Source: Treponema sp. UBA4267 (GTDB lineage Bacteria > Spirochaetota > Spirochaetia > Treponematales > Treponemataceae). From it: a DNA stretch of 64,000 nt. The position numbers were made by a program, and so were the translations under genes. Where the stretch lies: positions 140,144 to 204,143 of the forward strand of contig DGWD01000008.1 in assembly GCA_002395155.1 (NCBI GenBank), in the 5' to 3' direction. Below the pieces are notes generated by a model. It was not told the DNA's origin. It ran no database searches and saw only the letters and a list, made by a program, of their open reading frames with translations. Shown here in pieces: positions 26,315 through 36,202 of this stretch (position 1 is its first letter; each line of letters begins with the position of its first letter).

Positions 26315-28042
26315 TTACATCAATGAGATTTTTTTTGCAGCATACTTAAAATACTTAGCCCCAATTGGTGCTGAAAGAATTGCAAATATTACAGCTAAAA
26401 TTATTTGTCCTAAATCATTTTTTGGTAAAGCAAAAATTGCAAGAATAATTGCAACAGCATCTACAACAATAGAAAGGAAAGTACCAATTATGCTATTCAT
26501 ATTCTGTTTAAATGCTGCAGTAGGATTTTCCCACAAAAGTTTTGGATTTGCCGTATCAAGAAGCATATCTATAAAAATAAGCAGCATAGAAACTGAAACG
26601 ACATTCAGAGCCATTAAAACAAGTATCTTTATCACTTCTGAAGCCAAAAATGGACAACCCAGTACAATATTTATTACTACAAGCAAAAGCGACATTACTA
26701 AATCTGCAATTATGATGTAGGTAAAAGCATGCCAGAACTTAGCTTTAACAATAAGATTATTATCAATTGGCATAGCTTTTAAGTCATACAAGGCCTTTCC
26801 TTCTCTTGAAAAGGAAGATGAAGCAATCTGCGAACAGTTACCTGTAAAAACAGCAATGCCTGCAGTAGCAACAGAAATCAAATATTTAACTTTTGTTAAG
26901 CCTTCTTCATTAAATCCCTGTATACCATTTAAAATTTCCTGCTGAAATTCGCTTAGAGAACCTTTTGAAGCAGAAATGAATCCAAAGGAAAAAGAAATGA
27001 TTAAGATTACAGGCATAAGGAAAACCATAAGAGGTCCATTTGCAAAGAAAGCAGGTTCACGCAAAACAGTTTTTACATCACGCCAGTAAAGGGCCCTGAA
27101 AATAGATTGAGTATGCAGGTCCTTTGCCAAAAGTTTTTTTGAATCTGATGCAGAAAGTTTTTTAGACTTTTCATTAGAAAAACCGTCAAGAGTTTTGATG
27201 TAGAGTTTTGCCATTAAAGGAATGAATACAAATATTATAAGAGCTGAAATTGCAAGCAAAGAAAGAATTGCTAAAATATTTCCTCTTAGAGCACCGGCAA
27301 AAAAAGAAAGAACAGGTACTTTATCATTTAAATCCTGGAAGATTCCAACAAGAGGACTTATCATTTCTTCCATAGCCTGACTGTCAAATAAACCGCTAGA
27401 CAGTTTAGAATTTCCAAGAGAGTAAACCAAAGCTACAGCAATTACAAAAAAAGATGCAATTCCATTTAAAATTCCTTTTTTTCTAAGGAAAGGAATAAAA
27501 TACAAAAGAATTATTAAAAAGAAGTAGATTAATGCAACTCCCAATAATGAAAAAGACAGGTCACTAACCAACATTCCAATCCAGAAGAGTGGATTTACAA
27601 GTAATCTTTCGTGGTAACCATAAATAATAGAAGCAATTGAATAAAGCATGATTGCAAGAATTGCATCGGTTACAAAAGAAACTGCAAATTTAGCACCAAA
27701 GAATTGGGTGGGGGTGATAGGCATGGCTAAAAATTGGTCTTCGCCCTTTCCTGCATAATAGTTTGATGCTACAGATGTAAAACCAAAAAATAGAATTACA
27801 AGAAAGCCTGTAATCATAGCAATTAAAGGCATTATAGAGGTTTCGCCTATTTTGAATAAAAGCTTGTATGTTGAAGCCATTGAACTAACATACAATAAAA
27901 CAAAAATTGCAATTATATATAAAAAGAGGAATGTAATAAGCAGGTTTTTAATAACACCTTTAGGTCCTTTTTTAAAACCTTCAATAAAGCTTCCAAAAGA
28001 AAAAAGATTGGAGGCAAATATCTTAAATAATTTGAAAATCAT
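26315..28042 (-). CDS. ABC-2-like exporter permease
   Basis: The 575-residue polytopic membrane protein has about a dozen hydrophobic segments in two halves (about 30-250 and 320-560), with a charged loop between (LDGFSNEKSKKLSASDSKKLL). This suits the large putative ABC exporter permeases related to ABC-2 transporters. It starts 11 bp after the stop of an ABC ATPase and must be its membrane partner. The substrate is unknown; candidates are drugs, peptides or lipids. Confidence 0.85.
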   Translation of the reverse strand: MIFKLFKIFASNLFSFGSFIEGFKKGPKGVIKNLLITFLFLYIIAIFVLLYVSSMASTYKLLFKIGETSIMPLIAMITGFLVILFFGFTSVASNYYAGKGEDQFLAMPITPTQFFGAKFAVSFVTDAILAIMLYSIASIIYGYHERLLVNPLFWIGMLVSDLSFSLLGVALIYFFLIILLYFIPFLRKKGILNGIASFFVIAVALVYSLGNSKLSSGLFDSQAMEEMISPLVGIFQDLNDKVPVLSFFAGALRGNILAILSLLAISALIIFVFIPLMAKLYIKTLDGFSNEKSKKLSASDSKKLLAKDLHTQSIFRALYWRDVKTVLREPAFFANGPLMVFLMPVILIISFSFGFISASKGSLSEFQQEILNGIQGFNEEGLTKVKYLISVATAGIAVFTGNCSQIASSSFSREGKALYDLKAMPIDNNLIVKAKFWHAFTYIIIADLVMSLLLVVINIVLGCPFLASEVIKILVLMALNVVSVSMLLIFIDMLLDTANPKLLWENPTAAFKQNMNSIIGTFLSIVVDAVAIILAIFALPKNDLGQIILAVIFAILSAPIGAKYFKYAAKKISLM

Positions 28043-28053
28043 TGCTCACCATC

Positions 28054-28812
28054 CTAAATATTTGCCTTATTTTCTTCCTGAACTTCACTTCCAATAAGTT
28101 TGAGGAAAATATCTTCAAGTGACTGATTTCCAGAACCATATTCTTCTTTAAGCTGGGCCATAGAACCAACAAAAACCAGATTACCTTTTTTAATAATTCC
28201 AATTCGATCGCAAAGTTTTTCTGCAACTTCCATTACATGGGTAGAAAAGAAAACTGTTTTCCCCTGGGCAGCTCTTTCCTTCATCAACTCTTTAACAATA
28301 AAGGCAGCTTCAGGATCCAGACCAACCATAGGTTCATCCAAAATCCAGTTTTGAGGTTCTGTTATTAAACTGGCAATGAGGAAGAGCTTCTGCTTCATTC
28401 CATGGCTGAAAGAAGAAATTTTGTTTACTAAAACTTCTTTTAAACCAAAACGTTCACAATATTTATCAATTCGCTGTTTACGTTCTTCAAGAGAAACTTT
28501 ATAAACATCACAAATAAAATTCAGATATTCAATTGCCTTAAGGCGTGAAAATGTTTCTGGATTATCTGGAACAAAGGCAAGAGTTCGTTTTGCAGCAATT
28601 GGACGTTCTGCCATAGAAATACCATCCAGCAAAACAGTTCCTTCATCTGGCTGTAAAATTCCAGTAAGCATTTTTATTGTTGTAGTTTTTCCCGCACCAT
28701 TTGGACCAAGAAAACCAAAAATTTCACCATTATTAACCGTTAAATTAAAGGAATCTACGGCCTTAATTCCATTTTTGTTATAAGCCTTTGAAACATTTTG
28801 AATCTCAAACAT
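28054..28812 (-). CDS. ABC transporter ATP-binding protein
   Basis: This 252-residue nucleotide-binding subunit has Walker A GPNGAGKTT (about 36-44), the signature SFSHGMKQK, Walker B WILDEP with the catalytic Glu, and the switch His in STHVMEVAEKL. The subgroup is the drug/export type (CcmA-like). It is upstream of and co-transcribed with the permease at 26315, and together they form an exporter. A GGAG-like purine stretch precedes the ATG. Confidence 0.93.
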   Translation of the reverse strand: MFEIQNVSKAYNKNGIKAVDSFNLTVNNGEIFGFLGPNGAGKTTTIKMLTGILQPDEGTVLLDGISMAERPIAAKRTLAFVPDNPETFSRLKAIEYLNFICDVYKVSLEERKQRIDKYCERFGLKEVLVNKISSFSHGMKQKLFLIASLITEPQNWILDEPMVGLDPEAAFIVKELMKERAAQGKTVFFSTHVMEVAEKLCDRIGIIKKGNLVFVGSMAQLKEEYGSGNQSLEDIFLKLIGSEVQEENKANI

Positions 28813-28875
28813 TTTGCATCTCCAATATCTTTATATTAAAGTATCGGATTCATTTAGAAAAGTAAGAGACATTAC

Positions 28876-30462
28876 TTAAAAGGAAACTTTTGCCAAAAGA
28901 TAAACAAAGGCTGAATTCCAGTAAATTGCAACTTCGTTTGTAGAATAACTTGGCTGTGCATCTATAAAGCATTTTAGTGGAGGCTGCCCCTGGAGATTTT
29001 CCTTGGCACATTCATCCTGTAGCCATTCAGAAGGTCCGCCCGAAAGCATACCAGGCATAAGTTTACCGCTTGCACCGGAAGGCCTGTGATGAGGATTTAC
29101 AGGATAACGACTACCCTGACAGGTTATGTAACATAAATCTAAAGGATTACAACCAAGAATATAGTCTATCTGTTTTTTTGCAGCCTTCTTAAATTCTTCT
29201 TTTTTGCTGATAGAGTATGCCATCATCATTACATGGGCCTGGTCACAAACCGCACCGTTACTACCCCATCCAAAATGTAAAAGACATGTTCCAAAGGCAG
29301 AATTATTTGAAATTTCAAGAATTTCCATAGCCTGAGTCAAAACATCGGCACAAAGGGAATTTACAAGTGCTCTATTCTTCATCTTTTCTGCATTAGCTAA
29401 AAGAATTTCTGTACCATAGCCTGCAACCATTCCCCAGCCAAAACTTTCAACCCAGCCTCTATCCCACGGACAATTTGGATCAAGAGGTCGATCCTTCTGC
29501 TGGGCTCTAATTACTAATGCACGATTAAGATATGTTTCATCACCTAAAGCAGCCCAAAGTGAACAAAGGGCAAAGTAACGTTCATCGGAAACATTGCGGT
29601 CACCATAACCACCTGTAGTAATTTCTGGAGGGTTGATAAAGAATTCGTCTTCGTGGCTATCAAGGTAAGCCTGAGATTTTTTTGCTGCTTCTATAAGCTT
29701 GCGGGCAAATTCGGGGTCTGTCCCCTCAAAGTATTGTGCAGAATAAGCTGTAACGCCTACAAAATCTGCAGTTGCGGCTGTTGAAACCGGAGAAAGCACC
29801 TGCCTTTCAGTTTCTTGAGCAGGCATTACAAAACCACAAAAGTGATAACAGGTAATTTTATGGTAAACTCCACCATCTTCCCTTTGCATTTGAAGCATCC
29901 ATTCAAGTTCAAAACGAACTTCTGCCAAAATATCAAACTCTTTAAAAGAATCTTTTGAAGAGTTATAGGCAAGGAGCAGATCCATAATTGTTTTGGCACC
30001 TGCAACAACATACCGTCCATAGTCACCGGCGTCGTGCCAGCCCCCCTGAACATTTTTTGTTTGATCGGTTCCGTAGACATCGGCAGGAGTTGTATGACAA
30101 AGTCCCTGGCCACAACGAGAAAGTTTGAAATAATTCAATGTAGAAAAATACAGATCCCTGTAAACATCAGAAGATATTTGAAAATCGAAGCTTTTTTCCT
30201 GACCAAACTTTATAAAGTATTTTCCGCTGGTTTGGAAGTCAGAAAAGTCTGCTGTGTAGATGGCCTGACCCGCTCCCTTATCAACATTGCCGCTACCCTG
30301 AATTTTTCCAGAATAAAGAGTCTTGCCGGTAGCTGTGTCACATAGTTCAAAGAGGTCTGTCCCCTCTTGTGACTGACGAACCTGAGAAGAAATATAAGCA
30401 ATTTTTGAATCACCTGGTAAATATCCAACCTGATTAATATAAATTGAATTGTTATCTTTCAT
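28876..30462 (-). CDS. Glycoside hydrolase family 9 enzyme
   Basis: GH9 enzymes cleave beta-1,4-glucans or related oligosaccharides by inversion. From ATG 30462 the 528-residue protein has an N-terminal Ig-like cellulase domain (NQVGYLPGDSKIAYI), then an (alpha/alpha)6 catalytic domain. GGWHDAGDYGRYVVAG supplies the catalytic base Asp pair, the mid region contains HHRPSGASG, and NEVAIYWNSAF near the end supplies the acid Glu. There is no signal peptide at this start or at the alternative upstream TTG, so it may act in the cytoplasm on imported cellodextrins (inference). Two repeat copies encode GTDP and GTDL. Confidence 0.88.
   Translation of the reverse strand: MKDNNSIYINQVGYLPGDSKIAYISSQVRQSQEGTDLFELCDTATGKTLYSGKIQGSGNVDKGAGQAIYTADFSDFQTSGKYFIKFGQEKSFDFQISSDVYRDLYFSTLNYFKLSRCGQGLCHTTPADVYGTDQTKNVQGGWHDAGDYGRYVVAGAKTIMDLLLAYNSSKDSFKEFDILAEVRFELEWMLQMQREDGGVYHKITCYHFCGFVMPAQETERQVLSPVSTAATADFVGVTAYSAQYFEGTDPEFARKLIEAAKKSQAYLDSHEDEFFINPPEITTGGYGDRNVSDERYFALCSLWAALGDETYLNRALVIRAQQKDRPLDPNCPWDRGWVESFGWGMVAGYGTEILLANAEKMKNRALVNSLCADVLTQAMEILEISNNSAFGTCLLHFGWGSNGAVCDQAHVMMMAYSISKKEEFKKAAKKQIDYILGCNPLDLCYITCQGSRYPVNPHHRPSGASGKLMPGMLSGGPSEWLQDECAKENLQGQPPLKCFIDAQPSYSTNEVAIYWNSAFVYLLAKVSF
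29713..29725 (-). repeat. 13-bp dispersed repeat, exact copy
   Basis: GGGGACAGACCCC on the coding strand lies in the GH9 catalytic domain as GTDP, in EGTDPEFARK. Confidence 0.85.
30352..30364 (-). repeat. 13-bp dispersed repeat, one mismatch
   Basis: The coding strand reads GGGGACAGACCTC. It gives GTDL in the N-terminal Ig-like domain of the GH9 protein. Confidence 0.75.
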
Positions 30463-30541
30463 AAGAAAAAATATAACTGACAAGAGAATATAAAAGTTGA
30501 ATAAATCTCCACATTATTTGCTTAAAGTGGCAATAAAATGA

Positions 30542-31186
30542 CTAATTATTTAAACAAAGAAGATAAGTAAGAGGCAGTTTTTGTTTGCTAACCTTTCCGT
30601 CCAAATCTTTTAAAGTGATATTGATAAAGCTGTCTCTAACTTCGTTGGCGGCATCTTGCCCATAAAAAGTTGCAAGCATTTGGATATATTCTGTTTCCGT
30701 CATTTCTTCATCATTAAAAACAGGGGCCAAAAAAAGGTCTAAAATCATTGAAGTCTGCTGATCTGCGGAATTATAAAAATCAACAAGGGCTTTACGGCTT
30801 AGGTTTAATTTTAGCTGCTCTTTTTCCTGACTTACAATTCCAGATGTAAAAATGTAAGAAGTTCTTTTTTGATCATGCATAGAAATGCGAACTGATGAAG
30901 TTCCCTGGGCCTGACTTTGTATGTTTGTAAAACCTGCTTTAGATAATTCATACTCAATTTCTTTAAAATCAAGTGATTGATTTAGTGCATTTGTATTTTG
31001 TTCACTTGAAATACCAGCCGCAGAAAGAAGCATTTGAGTAAATGCCTGGCCTGCACCGCCTTCAAAAGAAATTGCAAGTGCACCATCTTTAAGCATCTGC
31101 AAAGTTATATTCAGGCTGCAAGAAGTCATTAATAAGGCTGAAATTAAAATTGTAAAAACAAAAAAAATCTTCTTCATCTTCATCAT
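30542..31186 (-). CDS. Predicted lipoprotein of unknown function
   Basis: The 214-residue product has a lipoprotein signal sequence ending in LLMTSC (lipobox, Cys about 23), so it should be acylated and envelope-anchored. The mature part is a mostly hydrophilic alpha/beta domain with no family I recognise. It begins 14 bp after the NlpC/P60 gene's stop and is probably co-transcribed with it. The two may work together in the cell envelope, but no direct evidence is visible. Confidence 0.72.
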   Translation of the reverse strand: MMKMKKIFFVFTILISALLMTSCSLNITLQMLKDGALAISFEGGAGQAFTQMLLSAAGISSEQNTNALNQSLDFKEIEYELSKAGFTNIQSQAQGTSSVRISMHDQKRTSYIFTSGIVSQEKEQLKLNLSRKALVDFYNSADQQTSMILDLFLAPVFNDEEMTETEYIQMLATFYGQDAANEVRDSFINITLKDLDGKVSKQKLPLTYLLCLNN

Positions 31187-31200
31187 TTTATTTGCTAGTC

Positions 31201-32382
31201 CTATTTCTTAAAAAATGATCCAGCAGAAAAAGTTACTCTAAAACCGGTAAACATTACAAGACCAGCAGAAATTGACTGTAAAAATGGAAGTGCCGCATTA
31301 TCTGGCTGATTAAAAACTGTATAACTTATATCCTGTACCAGCTGAACTCTAGATTTTGCAATTGGGAATGATGGAGTTGAAAATGATATACCAATAATTC
31401 CTGGGAAAATTGATGCAGAAATTGCTTCTCCAGTTCCTATCATTTGTGGGCTGCCAAAAGTAAATACAGGACCTGCATAGAAACGTAGAAAATCATTTAC
31501 TGTTGCGGTAAAGGTAAGTGGTAACTGAAAAACTCCCAAGCCGTGATTATATCTAAAACATAATCCAAAACCTGGTTCTAAAACCCACTTGGAATATCTT
31601 ACATTGGTGTGTAAATCTATACCCCGCCACTTAAACATAAACTCATTAGGAGAAATTAAAGACCAGTTACAAAAAACTGAAGAATCTACTGTAAATGCAT
31701 CAAACCCCTGGGCATCGGCCTTATAAAAAGATGACCCCTTATAAGCAACAGTAGTTTTTTTACTTTGTTTAGAAGACCTTGTGTCCGCCTTTACAACTTC
31801 TTCTTCAAACTCTTCTTCTGCATATTTTGATTTTCCAGATTTAATAAACTGTCCGCAAGCAACATATTTAGGTTTCCAATAAGGCTGATTAAGTGAAGAA
31901 ATAATTACACCAGTATTCGGTCCATCGCTGATTGCCGAAATAAATTGATTATTTCCAATATAAATTCCTACATGGGTAATTGGGGCTGTATTATTTGTCT
32001 TAAAAAAGAGTAAATCTCCAACTTCCTTTTTAGAATCTGGAACAATTTTACAATAGCTGTAAAGAGCTCTAGAAGTTCTTGGCAACTGTTTACCAATTGA
32101 TTCTCTGGCAACAAAATAAATAAGACCAGAACAATCGAATTTATCTGGACCTACAGCACCAAGAACATAAGGACAGCCCACATACTTTTTTGCTTCTGCT
32201 ACAAAGGTTTCTCTGGCTACCTGGGCCTGTGCAGGAGTTGTATCATCTGCACAAAGTTTCAAACAGGAAACAGAAAAAATAATCATTAGAAGTACAAGGG
32301 CTTTTTTTGCCGGATGATTAGTTAAATTTGTTAAAGTTGAAAATCGCATACATATATTTTCGTTATTTTTTTGTGTTAACAT
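31201..32382 (-). CDS. NlpC/P60 endopeptidase with C-terminal barrel-like domain
   Basis: The 393-residue protein has a signal peptide (about 25-46). An NlpC/P60 domain follows at about 55-190, with catalytic Cys84 in KFDCSGLIYF and His137 in ITHVGIYIG. Such enzymes cut peptide stems of peptidoglycan. The remaining 200 residues, after an acidic and Lys-rich linker, show a strand pattern that could be a small barrel or membrane-associated domain, which is uncommon for this family. Starts at 32382 and 32349 are both possible; neither has a convincing ribosome site. Confidence 0.85.
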   Translation of the reverse strand: MLTQKNNENICMRFSTLTNLTNHPAKKALVLLMIIFSVSCLKLCADDTTPAQAQVARETFVAEAKKYVGCPYVLGAVGPDKFDCSGLIYFVARESIGKQLPRTSRALYSYCKIVPDSKKEVGDLLFFKTNNTAPITHVGIYIGNNQFISAISDGPNTGVIISSLNQPYWKPKYVACGQFIKSGKSKYAEEEFEEEVVKADTRSSKQSKKTTVAYKGSSFYKADAQGFDAFTVDSSVFCNWSLISPNEFMFKWRGIDLHTNVRYSKWVLEPGFGLCFRYNHGLGVFQLPLTFTATVNDFLRFYAGPVFTFGSPQMIGTGEAISASIFPGIIGISFSTPSFPIAKSRVQLVQDISYTVFNQPDNAALPFLQSISAGLVMFTGFRVTFSAGSFFKK

Positions 32383-32492
32383 TCTATTTTTTTTTCATTT
32401 TTTTGATTAGGTTGTATAATTCTACATAAGTCTTCAAAAAAATGAACATTAAAATTACAAAAAGATATAAAATTTAGGAGCAAAAAATAATT

Positions 32493-34262
32493 ATGGCAAA
32501 ACTTGAAAAACGAATTCCTTGGGCATATCTGGAAGAATTCCGTGGAACAGATTTTAAGGGCGACTGGCCAACCTTTCCAGAAATGCTTAAAATTCAAGCT
32601 AAACGTAATGGGGACAGACCCTTCTTTACTGTTTTTGACGGACCTGAAGATTCCAAAAACACTCTTACTTACAACCAGGTTTTAGCTAAGGCTGAACAAT
32701 TAGGAAAATGGCTTCTTTCATTTGGAATTAAAAAGGGTGATAGAGTTGCTGTAATGGGAAAAAACTCTCCAGAATGGGCATTAGTATATCACGCTACATT
32801 TTTTGCAAGTGGAATCATTGTTCCAATTGATAATGGACTGCACGAAAATGAAGTTGTAAACATTGTAAATACAGCCCAACCAAAAATTGTTTTCTGTGAT
32901 GATGAAAAAGCACCTTTCTACACCAAGAATTTCCCTGACCTGGCTATTAAATCACTTAATCCTTCTGCAGGTGAAAATTATGTCTACAATCTTAAATGCG
33001 ATCAGGACATAAAAGAAAATGAACCTGTTCAAGAAAATGATACAGCAGCTATTTTGTTTACTTCTGGTACTACAGGAAAACCAAAAGGTGTAATGCTGAG
33101 TCATAAAAACCTTATTTCAGACGGATTTATTGCCCAGACAAATCTTACTATTTATCCAACAGATGTTTTTTATGCACTCTTACCAATCCACCATGCTTAT
33201 ACAATGCAGGCAGCCTTTATTGTTCCTGTAGAAACTGGAGCAGAAATTGTATTTGGAAAAAGCCTTGCAGTTTCTAAGCTGATGAGGGAATTGCGCGAAG
33301 GTAAAATCTCTATCATGCTTGGGGTTCCTTTACTTTACAACAAGTTGCTTTTTGGAATTAGAAATGGAATTAAATCTAAGGGTGCTCTTGTTTCTGGAGC
33401 CGTTGCCTGCATGAGAGGCATTTCATTCTTTGTAAAAAAAATGACTGGAAAAAATATTGGTAAGGTCCTTTTTAAGTCCGTTTTACAGCAGGCAAATATT
33501 TATTCTTTAAGAGTTGCAATTTGCGGTGGTGGCCCTTTGGCTTCAAGTGTTTTCAAGCAGTACAATGCCATGGGTATCGATTTTATTCAGGGTTATGGTT
33601 TAACCGAAACTTCTCCTATCATCACTCTTAATCCTCTTGAGCACTTTAAAATTGAAAGTGTTGGACGTTCCTTTGCTCCTTACGAGGATATAAAAATTAT
33701 AAATGGAGAAAAAACCATTACAAATAAAGGTCTACAGACCGTTGGCGAAATTGTTGTTAAGGGCCCAATGGTAATGCAGGGTTACTACCAAATGCCAAAA
33801 GAAACCGAAGCAATGTTTACTGAAGATGGATATTTGAAAACCGGCGATTTAGGCTGGATGGATAAAGAACTTTATGTAATGCTTTGCGGACGTGCTAAAA
33901 ACCTTATTGTTACAAATGGTGGTAAAAATGTTTATCCGGAAGAAATTGAAGATTCCTTCCAATTGATTGACGATGTTCAGCAGGTAACAGTTCGCGGCTA
34001 TCACACTGATGAAGATAAGACTTCCGAATTAATTGAAGCACTCATTTACCCAAGTGACAGCCTTTACGAAAAACTTGGATGTGAACGAAATAATCAGTTT
34101 GTTCAGGATGAAGTAATGGAAGAAATTAAAAAGGATGTAGCCAAGGTCAACAAAAACTTCCAGAGCTACTCGCAAATTACAAAAATAACCTTGCTGAAAG
34201 AGCCATTGGAAATGACTACCTCCCAGAAGGTTAAACGTAATTTTATAGCAAAAACTTATTAA
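32493..34262 (+). CDS. AMP-dependent acyl-CoA ligase (long-chain fatty acid type)
   Basis: The 589-residue enzyme activates a carboxylic acid, probably a fatty acid, to its acyl-CoA by way of an acyl-AMP. It shows the AMP-binding P-loop TSGTTGKPKGVML (about 190), QGYGLTETSPII, TGDLGWMD and the C-terminal GRAKNLIVTNGGKNVYPEEIE segment. An AGGAG site lies 12 bases before the ATG. The gene diverges from the NlpC gene and stands alone. One repeat copy encodes GDRPFFT near residue 40, within a conserved stretch. Confidence 0.93.
   Translation: MAKLEKRIPWAYLEEFRGTDFKGDWPTFPEMLKIQAKRNGDRPFFTVFDGPEDSKNTLTYNQVLAKAEQLGKWLLSFGIKKGDRVAVMGKNSPEWALVYHATFFASGIIVPIDNGLHENEVVNIVNTAQPKIVFCDDEKAPFYTKNFPDLAIKSLNPSAGENYVYNLKCDQDIKENEPVQENDTAAILFTSGTTGKPKGVMLSHKNLISDGFIAQTNLTIYPTDVFYALLPIHHAYTMQAAFIVPVETGAEIVFGKSLAVSKLMRELREGKISIMLGVPLLYNKLLFGIRNGIKSKGALVSGAVACMRGISFFVKKMTGKNIGKVLFKSVLQQANIYSLRVAICGGGPLASSVFKQYNAMGIDFIQGYGLTETSPIITLNPLEHFKIESVGRSFAPYEDIKIINGEKTITNKGLQTVGEIVVKGPMVMQGYYQMPKETEAMFTEDGYLKTGDLGWMDKELYVMLCGRAKNLIVTNGGKNVYPEEIEDSFQLIDDVQQVTVRGYHTDEDKTSELIEALIYPSDSLYEKLGCERNNQFVQDEVMEEIKKDVAKVNKNFQSYSQITKITLLKEPLEMTTSQKVKRNFIAKTY
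32610..32622 (+). repeat. 13-bp dispersed repeat, one mismatch
   Basis: GGGGACAGACCCT lies in the acyl-CoA ligase gene as GDRP, in a normal, conserved part of the protein. Confidence 0.75.
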
Positions 34263-34273
34263 TTTTTTTTATA

Positions 34274-34298
34274 AAGGGCTTACTTAAGGTAGGCCCTT
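34274..34298 (+). terminator. Terminator of the acyl-CoA ligase gene
   Basis: AAGGGCTTAC / GTAGGCCCTT forms a 10-bp stem with one G-U pair, followed by a T-rich tail. It overlaps the last codons of the convergent gene at 34280. Confidence 0.6.
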
Positions 34299-35497
34299 AT
34301 TTCTTTTGCCATCTCAACAAAACGGTCTCCCTGTCTCTGATAAACCGCAAGATATGGATCAGGAATTGGACCTCCTGCACATGAGGCAGCCCAAAATCTT
34401 ACATCATCAGACTGGATATCATAAGCTTCAGCTCGGTAGTGAACTGGAGCAAGCATGGTTTTCATAGCAAGAACATTTTGTACTTCCAAAGAAAGAAGAT
34501 TTTCCAGGATTTCTTTTCCATTACTATTATCTGTAATTAAAACACAAGAAATTGCTGGTGCCATAAGACCGTGCTCAACTCTATCTGTAATATAAGGTGC
34601 TTTGAATGTTTCAAAGTTTTTTACAACCTGATAGTTCAAATTTCTATGCTGAGTAAGACTTGTAAAGAAAAGTGCAACTTGGTTTTCACGGGAAAAAGCA
34701 CTCAAATCTGTTGTGCTGGCACGGTACCACTGTGGGTGTGTAAATCCCTGGTCAGGCCAACTTTTTAAAGTATCAAGAATTTTTCTAAGTGTTAGTTTTT
34801 CATTATAGTTTGGTAGCTGTGCCAATTCTAAATCTATTACATCTGAAAGTGACTGAGCTTTTTTCAATCCCTCCATCAACTTATTATAAGCCTCAAGGCC
34901 TCCCTGAGATTCTACAAGAACACCTATAAAAGCCAAAAGAGTTCTATCTTCCCCTCCATCAGTAAAAAATGGAGAAAAAACATAAGATTTTGCGGCGTTA
35001 AGGAAGGAATTTAATTCATCATAAGATTTAGAAGGATCAATTTGAACTTTTTCTGCTACCGGTTTGTAATAATTGAATTCGTAGTGATCTAAAAGAATTG
35101 GTATACAGTCTTTATTGCGCATTGCAGTAGGAATGTTTTCTAGTATTTTATTTGGTATATGTTCAACACTTCCTGCAAGAGAATCTGTTACTTCGCCCTT
35201 CCAAGTAAAAAGCATGTCATATTTTTTTGTAATAATTGAAAGGTCCATCGCTCCTGGAGCTATAAGATCATATTTAATATTAATCTTTTCTTTCTGGGGG
35301 ATGTTTTCTTTAAGCAGGTTTACATAGTCTTCTGAAAGACCGTAAAAAGCAATGCTAACACTTCTATCATCAATACGTTTTTTGATTGAAAGACCTGTGC
35401 AAATACCCGCAATAATTAAGCCAAGAAGGATAATGAGAATAAAGATTATTTTTAATGATTTTCCAGATTTAATTTTTTTTGTTTGCTTCTTTTTCAT
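34280..35497 (-). CDS. Membrane-anchored solute-binding-like protein
   Basis: The 405-residue product has a Lys-rich N-terminus and one uncleaved transmembrane helix (about 15-38). The extracytoplasmic domain resembles family-1 extracellular solute-binding proteins: an SVSIAFYGL strand, IPILLDHYEFNYYKP, then a SYDELNSFLNAAK and DPYLAVYQ ending. The resemblance is loose and based on pattern only. It is the last gene after thiN in the leftward aromatic operon, separated by 50 bp, so it may or may not be transcribed with it. No transporter partners lie next to it. Confidence 0.55.
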   Translation of the reverse strand: MKKKQTKKIKSGKSLKIIFILIILLGLIIAGICTGLSIKKRIDDRSVSIAFYGLSEDYVNLLKENIPQKEKINIKYDLIAPGAMDLSIITKKYDMLFTWKGEVTDSLAGSVEHIPNKILENIPTAMRNKDCIPILLDHYEFNYYKPVAEKVQIDPSKSYDELNSFLNAAKSYVFSPFFTDGGEDRTLLAFIGVLVESQGGLEAYNKLMEGLKKAQSLSDVIDLELAQLPNYNEKLTLRKILDTLKSWPDQGFTHPQWYRASTTDLSAFSRENQVALFFTSLTQHRNLNYQVVKNFETFKAPYITDRVEHGLMAPAISCVLITDNSNGKEILENLLSLEVQNVLAMKTMLAPVHYRAEAYDIQSDDVRFWAASCAGGPIPDPYLAVYQRQGDRFVEMAKEIRAYLK

Positions 35498-35547
35498 AAA
35501 TTGATTATCGGCACAATAATATTATTTTTGCGTACTTTGTATGATTT

Positions 35548-36168
35548 CTAATAGATTTTTATCAATAGAAGAATGCCTTTTTCCACGTTTACTAGAGCTG
35601 TTTTTCCTGGTAAAACTTCATTGCTACATGCATATTGATAAGAGGTCTGGATAGCGGCATTTTCTATAGGATATTTGGCATTTTTTATTGTTACACCAGA
35701 AACATCTCCTGCCACACAAAGCAGGGAAAAATAGGAGAATGAATCAGGAATTTGAACGGGGTCTGTCCCCACCAGCTGCATTTCCGAATAATCATCTATA
35801 AGAAGTGCCTTTTTTCCTTCCTTTTGCAGATAAAGAAGTAAAGATATATTTACCAATGAATGGTCGAATCGCTGCCCTATAACGCCCAAAAGCAAAAAAT
35901 CATTGAAGCCTCGGCGAATTGCCTCCTTACAAGCGCAGAAGGAATCGGTATCATCTTTTTCGCATGGCAGCTGGATGGTTTCAATTTTGGTTTGAGGTTT
36001 TTCGTGGGAATCAAAATCACCAATTATGAGATTAGGTTTTATGCCCAAATTTTCTGCGTGGTCCAGACCTCCATCACAACAAATATAAAAATCGTCGGGA
36101 CGGAGGTAGGATTTTATCCGAGAATAATTAGAAATTTCAGCAGCACCAATAATAACACATCGGACCAT
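35548..36168 (-). CDS. thiN: Thiamine pyrophosphokinase
   Basis: This 206-residue enzyme transfers pyrophosphate from ATP to thiamine to give TPP. It shows FYICCDGGLDHAENLGIKPNLIIGDFDS with the catalytic Asp-rich GDFDS, then QLPCEKDDTDSF and the LLLGVIGQRFDHSLVN motif. A repeat copy encodes GTDP at 35758-35770 in a hydrophilic turn. It starts 34 bp after the DAHP synthase stop in the aromatic operon. No TPP riboswitch is visible nearby. Confidence 0.92.
   Translation of the reverse strand: MVRCVIIGAAEISNYSRIKSYLRPDDFYICCDGGLDHAENLGIKPNLIIGDFDSHEKPQTKIETIQLPCEKDDTDSFCACKEAIRRGFNDFLLLGVIGQRFDHSLVNISLLLYLQKEGKKALLIDDYSEMQLVGTDPVQIPDSFSYFSLLCVAGDVSGVTIKNAKYPIENAAIQTSYQYACSNEVLPGKTALVNVEKGILLLIKIY
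35758..35770 (-). repeat. 13-bp dispersed repeat, exact copy
   Basis: GGGGACAGACCCC on the coding strand lies in thiN as VGTDPVQ. Confidence 0.85.
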
Positions 36169-36202
36169 AAAAACCTCTGGCAGAAAAATTTAGGACTTTT
36201 TA

